This document shows, one piece after another, positions 56,045 through 64,000 of a stretch of DNA of 64,000 bases. The notes under the pieces are model-generated. The model did no database searches, was not told the DNA's origin, and worked only from the letters and a program-made list of their open reading frames with translations. The translations under genes were made by a program, and so were the position numbers. This DNA is from Pleodorina starrii (lineage: Eukaryota; Chlorophyta; Chlorophyceae; Chlamydomonadales; Volvocaceae), in contig BRXU01000004.1 of NCBI GenBank assembly GCA_030267565.1, forward strand, positions 2,858,501 through 2,922,500. Reading direction: 5' to 3'. How positions within the stretch are numbered: the stretch's first letter is position 1; every line of letters starts with the position of its first letter.

Positions 56045-57766
56045 ATGTCGGGTCCTGTTGACACCAGCGCACTGCTCTCTGACTTGGCTAGCCAGTATGA
56101 GAGGTCATGCTTTGTCCTCTCACAGTTAGAGCGCAGCTTAAAAGACCGCGATGAAGCCACGCCTTCGTCCGTCGGACAAGGGCTTGTAGCTGATGTTTCA
56201 GCGGCGTCGATTGGCGACGGCCTTGCGCATTTTAGGAAAATCGATGAACTTACGGAGGAGGCGGAGAACCTGGAAGTGCTATTAACGGACAGGCCGCCCC
56301 GTCCGAGCAGTCAGCCGTTGAGCTTCGTCCAAATACCGCCAGCCACGACCTCTTGCTGCGACAACGAGGACGACGACGACAGTTTCCCAACGACGCCGTC
56401 GCATTCGCGCGTGTCGTTTATAGACATGAGCTCAGTCGCACCACCCAGCCTACCCGCCAGCCAGCGCCGCCTGCCGCGCCGCACCGCCAGCCTTTACTCC
56501 ATGGGCTCACCCGCGCTGCAGCCCTCCTCAACCCTATACCGCCGCGCGCCCCTGGACGCTGCACGCACAAACCAGCAGCAGTCTCAGCAGCCGCGGAGCA
56601 GCGTCGACGCCGCCAGCCCAAGGTCCTCCTTCACCAACCTCGGTCCCGCCGCGGCGATCATGGCCCGAGTGAGCGCTGACCACCTGGGCCGTCGCCCCCG
56701 CCAGCCTTCCACCGGCGGTGGCGAGTCCCCCAGATGTCCTTCCCTGCCCGACATACACATCCAGCAGCTGCGTCCGCTCTCCCGCAGTCAGTCGCAGCAG
56801 CCGCTACGAGACAGCCTCCTCGAGCTGGACAACTCCCCTGCGGGCGCCCCTGCGGAGTCGCCGCCCCAGCCCCAGCCGCAGCCGCAGCCGCAGTCGCAGC
56901 AGCCGCCGCAGCAGCAGTCGCTGCAAGCACCTGGCGGCAGCGACGGCTTCGTCCGGCGCCAGTCCACGTCCCGCCGCGGCAGTGACTACGTGTTCAGCCC
57001 CCTGGGTGGCGCCAGCTTCAGCGCAGCGCAGATGCAACCGCAGTTGCCACCTCAACAACAGCAGCAGCAGCAGCAACAGCAGCAACAGGGACTGGGACTG
57101 GGCCCCCTCGCGGCTCCCTCTACCACGTCGCCCGTGCGGGGGTCGTTGTCCCTAAGCCTGCCCACGGTTCCTGCCGCGGCCGCTCTTGCTGCTGGGGCCA
57201 GCTGCTGCGGCGGCGGCTCTGACTCGCGCTCGCTGCGGCGCAGCAGCTCCAACACTCAGCTGACGGGGCTGCGCACGTCGTCCAGGAGCCAGGGACTGCC
57301 GTGGATCGTACTGGGCGACGAACTGCCAGACGGCGGCGACGCGGACGGCCCTTCGATCGAGCAAGCCTTCCTCGTGGACGCGGATGAAGAGTCGGTGGCC
57401 GCCGCCGGCGGCGGCGGCGGCGCAACAGGTCTGCCGTTCGCGCCGCCATCACCGGCCGTTGGCGGCGGCGGTGGTGGCGGCAGCCCCTCACCGCGGGCCG
57501 CCGGGGGAGGCTTGCCGGCGGTAAGGCTGCGCAGGCCGCCAGGGCGCTCGTGCTCCGTTTCCGTGCTCGGCTCAAGCTCGCAGCAGCAGGGACTGGTGTC
57601 CTGGCCGCAGGCGGGTGGGATGCGGGCGGCGGCGGCGCCGGGCATGCAGCGGCGGCCGATGGCGTGGAAGAGCTCCTGTAGCAGCAGCAGCAGCAGTAAG
57701 GACACGCAGGGCGGCGGAGGCCTCGGCTGCGGGAGGCTGCAGGGGGACTACCGTATTGAGCGGTGA
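56045..57766 (+). CDS. Intronless protein with N-terminal helix and R-R-x-S motifs (paralogue B)
   Basis: A single exon encodes 573 residues ending in TGA; the start context is CACAATGTC. Residues 10-35 (LLSDLASQYERSCFVLSQLE then RSLKDR) match the N-terminal helix of the gene at 48924: LL-x-D-L-A-x-x-Y-E-K/R-S, then L-x-Q-L-E-x-S-L-K-D-R. Further on are RRTASLYSMGS, RRQSTSRRGSDYVFSPLGG followed by ASF and a poly-Gln run, LRRSSSN, an acidic patch VLGDELPDGGDADG, Gly runs and a Ser run near the C-terminus. The SRRGSD block sits before the Gln run in both paralogues. Most of the protein is predicted disordered. The function is unknown. A regulated scaffold or signalling substrate would fit but is inference. 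Confidence 0.75.
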   Translation: MSGPVDTSALLSDLASQYERSCFVLSQLERSLKDRDEATPSSVGQGLVADVSAASIGDGLAHFRKIDELTEEAENLEVLLTDRPPRPSSQPLSFVQIPPATTSCCDNEDDDDSFPTTPSHSRVSFIDMSSVAPPSLPASQRRLPRRTASLYSMGSPALQPSSTLYRRAPLDAARTNQQQSQQPRSSVDAASPRSSFTNLGPAAAIMARVSADHLGRRPRQPSTGGGESPRCPSLPDIHIQQLRPLSRSQSQQPLRDSLLELDNSPAGAPAESPPQPQPQPQPQSQQPPQQQSLQAPGGSDGFVRRQSTSRRGSDYVFSPLGGASFSAAQMQPQLPPQQQQQQQQQQQQGLGLGPLAAPSTTSPVRGSLSLSLPTVPAAAALAAGASCCGGGSDSRSLRRSSSNTQLTGLRTSSRSQGLPWIVLGDELPDGGDADGPSIEQAFLVDADEESVAAAGGGGGATGLPFAPPSPAVGGGGGGGSPSPRAAGGGLPAVRLRRPPGRSCSVSVLGSSSQQQGLVSWPQAGGMRAAAAPGMQRRPMAWKSSCSSSSSSKDTQGGGGLGCGRLQGDYRIER

Positions 57767-60700
57767 CTGTGTGCGGCTACCTGTGCGCGGGTGGGTGTGC
57801 AGCCTTACAGCCGTGGTAAGGTGAGGTGCGGGTGAGGTGAGGTGAGGTGAGGGGGAAGGAGCGGCGAGGGGGGATCCGCGAGGGGCATCGGCGCAGGCCT
57901 GGCGTCGGGCGAGGTGCGGCTGTCGCCTCCGATCGGTGGATATTGGGCTTGCAGCGCATTCTGCGGTCGGTGTGGTGTTGGATTGACTGGTTGTGGGGCG
58001 CACTGGTTGTGGGGCTGGCGTGCGGATTCGGTGCAGTGGTCGGTACTGTCTAATTGCGGGACGCAGGCTGGGTTGTGCCGCCCTTTGCGGCAGGTTTGGC
58101 TAAGTTGCTGTCGGTCGTGCCAAACCAAGACGTTAGAAATTGGGAGACGGCGGCTATGGGTGTGGGATCGAAGGACGGCTTGCAATGGCTTGGGTGCGTG
58201 TGTCGTGTTTCGTGTGGCCACCTTCTCCCTCTCCCCTCGTTCCTCGGCTTTCTTCTTTCGATCTTTCGAGCGATGCCAATGGTTCCGACCGTCTCCACCG
58301 TTTCCGCCGGGAAGACATTCACAGGGGATGAGGGAGTCGGGCTCCTCTGGGGCCCCGTTGCACTTCTTGTGTCTTTTCGTTGTGACGAGAAAGCCTTTCG
58401 GCGGATTCATCCGGGTGTGATTTGAGTGACATTTATCATATCACTTCGTGTCTAATTCGTCCTGGTCTATGCTTGGCATTTACTATGAGCGATACAATAT
58501 AGCCTATAGTGAAAAGGACACTTGCGCGATGCGGCTCGCACGTGCACGGCGGGCGCGCCGTTCTACTCGTTCTGCGCCGGGCGGGCGGGCGCGCTTTCAA
58601 GCTAGATGTGCAGCGGCGACATCTCCCCGCTACTGATATGTTCCGGTCATGTGCTGATGAAGGACCTTGCGAACGGAAATTATAAGCGTTTCCTCATTGG
58701 CATGGGCGGCACTGTGACAATATGCCATGGGGGCCATCCATTTGAAGAAAAGCAGCGATGCGGACTGCAAGCGGGGGCCTTTATCCGCCTGTGTTGTGTT
58801 GTTGTGTTGTGTTGGTGTTCGGTCGTTACAATCGCCTCGGCAAGTCGGCATGCCCGCAGGCTCAGAGCGGGGCGAGGGTGCGCGGCCTGTCGCGCAAATC
58901 GTAGATGTTCCAACGACGTTCGCCGTGCTTGTCTTCCCGTGTTGATCGAGATGCGCGTGCGGAAAGCCTGCAAAGGACGTACCGGTGCGGACGATTTGGC
59001 TGGTTCCGGGGCCAGCAGTATCTCTGCATCATGCAAGTATCGCGACGCCTCATGGCAGTCAACAAGTGTTTGCGCAATTTGCATTTCCGTCACGCGTCAC
59101 GCGGGCCACTGACCTGACGTGTCTGGGACGTGCTTCAATGTTCCTGCTTCCTGGGAAGTCGATGGCGATGAGACTGGTTTTGTCGAAGCAGCAGCTTACT
59201 TTGATAACCTGCCGGCACGCGCTGCGTGGAGAGGGGCAAGGTTCTGCGTCCACTTGACGCCATACTTCTTAGGTCGTCAGGGGTGTGTGTACCGGTGTTT
59301 CTGAACTTTAGGGAATGGCCTGCGGAGGTGTCTTGCCTTCGCGGCGAGGCGCTTCTAGCGTTGGTGCGGCGATGGTGAGGTGGCGCCGAGCGACCCCGAC
59401 GGGGGAAGCAAAGCGGAGCATGCGTGTGGCGCACCACTGCTTTCGTTTTGGGGCTTGCGATTGGGACGGGAGTGCGGCAGTGCTCAAAGGCGGGAGCCAG
59501 CGACCCAGCGCCACAGCCGTTGCACGAGGATGGTGGTGGTGGTGACGATGTTGTTGATGTGGTTGTTGGTGATTATGGTGGTGGGTGGTGGTGTTTGGTG
59601 GTGTCGGAGGAGCGTGCATCTTCTGACGTGCATGAGGGGTGAATTGGTAATGCGTTTGAACTAACCTGTCCTTGCGGTGTCCGTGCGGTGTCCTTGCGGA
59701 AGCTGTGCCATCTGCCATTGTGACCGCGGGTGCCTTGGAGTGCATGAGTGCATCTGGCAGCCGCTTGGGTCTATCTATTGAAAGCGCGCTGATGAAGGGG
59801 CCTTCTGGAGCCCCGCCTGGGCGAGTGTGGTCCTGGTGCGCACGGAGACGTGCGCGGGGGGGCGGGGGAGGGAGGGAGGGGCACTGGGGAGCGGGCGCAG
59901 CTGCCCCTCCCTCGATCTGCATCACCTACCTACCTACCTGCGCGTGTTGCGTGTTGCGTGTCTGCTGACTTTCATCGAGCATCCACCCGTTGTGCAGCCC
60001 GATCCGGCACGGTTCTGCGGGAGGACGTGCGCGGCTCCATTCATTCCATACCGATAGGCATATCTGGTGGAACTACGGCAACTCCCCTGCCTGGTGTTGT
60101 TGAGTACTTCATTTGTGTGGCTGGTGCAATGTTCCCCGCCATTGTGTTACCGAGCGAAGCACTGCGTGATATTGGCGCACAGGGGCACATGACCGCTGGC
60201 GCGTGCCCCCACGTGTACTGCCACGTGTACTGCCACTACTGCCCTGTCAATTGTTGGCGGCTACGAGATAGCTGTTCAGCTGCCTGCTGTATTGTTGCCT
60301 GTGCCACGCGGCCCTCTTACCGGTATTGTACACGATGGAAAGGTAGGCACGCCTCATCCATTCGTGGAGTGTGTGTGTGTGTGGCTCCTTGTAGCTCTGA
60401 CTGGTATTGTCGTTCTTCCGACGTGCCTGTGTGTATGTGATGCGTGCGGTTCAATGTGCGGTGGGTGCCGCATGCCGGGGCCTCGAAACGCGGGGGCCCA
60501 TCGTATGATGCAAGGCCCTGCAGCCACGGTCGTCTTGCCCCCCCGGACATTGAGTGGACAAAGGTGTTGCAGGGGCGGCGGTCCATTGCAATTGCTGCTG
60601 GTAACTGATGGAGCTGTGTGCGGAGTGCTGAAACATGTACAGGCATTTATTGTATGTAACAGTGCCACGTGAGGACACCTGCTCTGAACCACTGCGTGGT

Positions 60701-61249
60701 CGGGGCCTGTTAGTCGGGCCTTGCTGGTTCTGTATGCTGGTCGCCTGCCACGGCCATTGGCGCTTGCTTGGGCGGCTGCTGATCAAGCTGTTGGGTCGGA
60801 AGTGGGGCTGGGAGTTAGGGCTGCAGGCCCGTGAGTTCAGCCATCAGAGAGTGGAGGCAGCACAGGTACCGCAGCGACCTGTTCACGCGCAAAGGCGCAG
60901 GAATGTTCCCAGTGGGTGGCCAGGAGCAAACCAGCAACCACCATGCCATGGATGGCGGGGCCTCCCGGAAACGACGGATGGCTAGCCCTGACACGTACTC
61001 TGTACGTGTACTTTTGTATTGCAACCTTCTTGAATCTCATCAGGAACATACAAGTCAGCAGATACGTGGACAGCCTATATTAAAATGTGCGGGGCTGCGG
61101 AGTGCGGACCGCCGAGACCTAACCGACAGCGTTTGTACGGAAGCAAGGCAATAACCGACGGCTGTCCAGTTTTAATAAATGTTCAAGGGGCATGTTTCTG
61201 AAAGCGACACGTCAATACGCTGAACGCCTCAAGGCAAAAGTAGGTTACT
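57767..61249. other. Long TG-rich 3' flank of paralogue B and spacer
   Basis: TG-rich sequence without defensible coding frames runs to about 60650, where a TGTAA occurs at 60655-60659. This mirrors the flank after paralogue A. Short direct repeats (CACGTGTACTGC twice near 60211) and GTG runs near 59530-59600 are present. Confidence 0.35.
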
Positions 61250-64000
61250 ATGGCCAAGTTGAAGGCCACCGTCAGCCATGAAGCCCTCATGCTGGGAGCT
61301 CTGGCGCAGCTTCCCGCTCCCGGAGGCAACAACATAATTTACAAAGATTTACAATGCCTGCACGAATTACCTGCTGGAACCAGTGCAGTCGATTGGTCTG
61401 CGATGCCGAAGAGCTGTGACCCGGTCTTCATCCTCGACAATCCAGCAAACAACACTCGCCGCAGAGGAAACTTGGAGCAGCAACTATCACAGATGTAGGT
61501 AGGGCTGATCGGTGGAAGCGCGGCCGTCGTTCAGTGACGCGTTGGGGTTTGACGGCTTCCGCGTCGCTTTACACGTGTACGCAGGGTCCTGGGCCGGCCT
61601 GGGGAGCTAACGCACGATATCACAGCGACCCCGGCTCTATTCATCAACAGCAGGGGTGCTGTGAAGCGCTACCAGGTAAATGGTTCCGTGACAAGGGGGG
61701 AAGCCGAGCAAGAGGTCGGCCATCGACCACATTGCGGGACCACGCAAGTGGCTCCAACCCGGCACCCCTAGATTTGGGGACCTTGAAACCCCTTCAATTC
61801 CCTTCGACTACCCCTGTGGTGCTGTGACCGTCGACCGCCATCACGCCTTTCCTGGGTGGCCTGCATACACGGTGCGTGTGCACGACTGCGATCCTCCTTC
61901 ACCCCTCCACTTCTTCGCACGAGTGTGGTACAGGTGCCCATGACAGCGTGACACTGGGGCCCTGGGCCTGGCCCCCCTCCCCCCTGCTTCCATCCGGCCA
62001 GGTCGAGAGCTTCGCCGCTGTGCTGCGTCACCTCCTCCTCCTGCACGACAGCGCCCGCCCACTGCATGTGGTGGACTTCGGTTGCGGCACCGGCACACTG
62101 CTGCTGCCGCTGGCGGTGATGTTCCCGCACTGCACCTTCACGGGTGGGTGGTAAAAGAAAACGGCCCGGGACGAGGGAACGCAACGCAGTTACCTGGGGT
62201 GGGTGGGTGGGTGGGTGTAATGCGGTAGGTGGACGGATACCCCAGGGCGGGGCGGGGCTGTGACCAGGCACTGGAAAGCGGCCAAGCAGGAGCGGCGAAG
62301 TGCGAGGGTTGAGGCGGGAGAGACGCAGGGAGGCGCAGGGAGACAGGAGGATACGGCCCCTCGGCCGTCGGCTGTCGGCGGTCGGGATCTGGTCCGACCG
62401 ACCGACCGCCGTTGACGACACAATCGCGCTCTTCTGCTGTCGCTGCGGCGTGTCGTGGTGACCGGCCTGGGGTCAGAGCGGCGTCTCGCCGCTGCGTCCG
62501 GCATGTGTAGGGCACCTCATCCCCCACGCAGCCCGGGCCGCCCTGGCGTTTTGCATACTAGCAACACGACGGCGCAGGCAAAGGTGGGGTTGTCTGCGCC
62601 GCCTCGCCCGGCCACCGCCGCTTTTTTCCGACGCCACTTCGCCTCCTGGACCCCGCCACCAACCCGACCTTCACCCCCACCCCCCCAAGGCGTGGAGATG
62701 AAGCCGGCGGCGGTGGCGCTGCTGCTGGAGCGGGCGCGTGCGGCGGGGCTGGGCAACGTGTCCGCGCGGCGCTGCATGATCGAGGACTTTGTGGAGACGC
62801 CCTTTGACGTGGCGCTGGCGCTGCACGCGTGCGGCAACGCCACGGACGCGGCGATGATGCTGGCGGCGCGGCGCCGGGCGGCCTACGTGGTCAGCCCTTG
62901 CTGCGTGGGTGAGTGAGTGAGTGTGTGTGGGGGGGTGGCAGGTGGTTCGCGCGAGAGGGAGAGAGAGGGGGAGAGTGGGATCAGGCGCCTGTTTTTGTGC
63001 GGGCAGAGCAGGCGCCACGCGGGTGTTTGGCGGCTGGTTGAGCGGTGCGTTGCGAGTCGGCGTGTGGGTGTAGTGTAGAGACTTGGCCCCCACGCTGGGG
63101 CTTTTGCAGGGACGCAGGCCGGGGAACGCTCCGCCCTGCCGTTGACGTTGGTCCGGGTCGAGGGGCGTTGCAGTGCGCCCTTCTGCTGCTGTGTCCCGCA
63201 CGTACGGTATGGGGCCATGTCATCCTTCGCATCCTTCGCATGAACTCCTCCGCAGGCAAGCTGAAGTTTTCCCTGGCGGGCGGCAGCTCCTTCAGCCCCA
63301 CCGTGCACACCTACACGCCCATCATGCCCGGGGAGCGACGCGCCACCAGCCGCCAGGCGGCCGCGGCTGAGGCTTCCGCCGCCGCCGCCGCCGCCGGCGT
63401 CGCAGCGCCGCCATCCGGCCTTGGGGCAGCGGGCCTCACCGGAAGCGAGGTCGCCGCCACCGCCGCCGAGTCGGGGCTTGGCGCCGCCGCAGCAGCAGTG
63501 AGGTCCGATTCGTGCGGGCGAGGGCCGGAGGCGGATGAAGCCGGAGGCGGCGCTCCCAGTGGCGGTGGCGGTGGTGAGGGGCAGCTGGGCGTTGTGACGC
63601 TGGGCGAGATTCGTCACCCGCGTTCGCAGTGGATGCGGGAGCACCTTCCCGATGCGGAGGCGCAGTTTCGCTTCATGGCGAAGGTGGGTTTTGGGGCCCT
63701 TGTAGATTGATCGCGCGGGTTGGAGCAAGGCGGTTGTGACGACGGCACGGCATTGTAGAGCGTTGTTCCGCACGCGATCGCACTTCCTTTCCGTCCCTTT
63801 GGAAGCGACTGGTTCTTCATAATTTTCGGCGCACGACTCGACTCAGACTGACCTGTGCGTTTCCTTGTTCTTGCCCTGCTAACGTCCCCCCTAGGTTGCG
63901 GATCAGAACCATTCGGGCGCATCGGCGGTGGCGCCCGGGGTCGGCTCGCGCGGGGGGCCCGAGGACGTCGCAGCTGTCGCGGCGCGCCTGTGCAAGGCTC
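61250..64000 (+). CDS. GSTCD-like SAM-dependent methyltransferase (3' end outside window)
   Basis: Six exons are visible: 61250-61494, 61585-61675, 62002-62143, 62690-62908, 63256-63683 and 63895 to beyond 64000, all phase-compatible. Exon 1 starts MAKLKATVSHEALMLGALAQ. Exon 2 gives VLGRPGELTHDITATPALFI then NSRGAVKRYQ. Exon 3 carries the nucleotide-fold motif VVDFGCGTGTLLLPLAVMFP. Exon 4 has LALHACGNATDAAMM and VVSPCCVGKLKF, the H-A-C-G-x-x-T-D and P-C-C-x-G/K elements of the methyltransferase domain in glutathione S-transferase C-terminal domain-containing protein (GSTCD) and its plant relatives. Exon 5 inserts a long Ala/Gly low-complexity stretch, and exon 6 resumes with VADQNHSG, corresponding to the ADQ segment late in GSTCD. 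The GST-like part of animal GSTCD is not evident. The methyl acceptor is unknown. Confidence 0.8.

Overview
This is a nuclear genomic window from a green alga, most likely a volvocine or other chlamydomonadalean chlorophyte. The evidence is a GC-rich sequence with G/C-ending codons, many short GT-AG introns of about 80 to 900 nt, start contexts of the AAAATGG type, TGTAA polyadenylation signals downstream of several stops, long Gln, Ala, Gly and Asp runs in proteins, and genes for plastid proteins. The species cannot be named from the sequence. Gene models were assembled by hand from exon reading frame, splice-site consensus and phase agreement; every multi-exon model reported as complete closes in frame.

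Layout, left to right. A U1-like zinc-finger gene runs off the left edge (1-642, minus). A GNAT acetyltransferase follows on the plus strand (1104-1847) with an in-frame TAG. From 2.1 to 5.8 kb lies a gene-poor, decayed stretch holding a degenerate minus-strand gene, a large inverted exon duplication (3222-3725) and a repeated coding fragment. Next come methionine-R-sulfoxide reductase B (5928-7519), a small basic nucleolar-type protein (7940-8329), the RBBP5/SWD1 subunit of the COMPASS histone methyltransferase (9545-14539, minus) and, divergently, a TBC1D13-like Rab GTPase-activating protein (14977-19664). Plastid ribosomal protein S10 (20129-21086) is followed by a GH37 trehalase (22091-26240, minus), a patatin-like phospholipase (28505-32439, minus) and a tiny predicted thylakoid-lumen protein (33642-34529, minus). 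A 14-exon coiled-coil protein of centrosome or cilium type (35152-42482) and a protein-L-isoaspartate O-methyltransferase (43684-47240) come next. Two related intronless genes of unknown function (48924-50705 and 56045-57766) each have a long TG-rich 3' flank. The right edge cuts a GSTCD-like methyltransferase (61250 onward).

This is ordinary eukaryotic neighbourhood order, not an operon; no single pathway links the genes. Two loose themes are protein repair (MsrB and PIMT) and plastid function (S10 and the lumen peptide). The least explained items are the intronless paralogous pair with repeated R-R-x-S motifs, the foldback exon duplication at 3.2-3.7 kb, the fragment shared by 640-760 and 5310-5415, and the minimal lumen protein. 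No CRISPR array, insertion sequence, rRNA gene or convincing tRNA gene was found.
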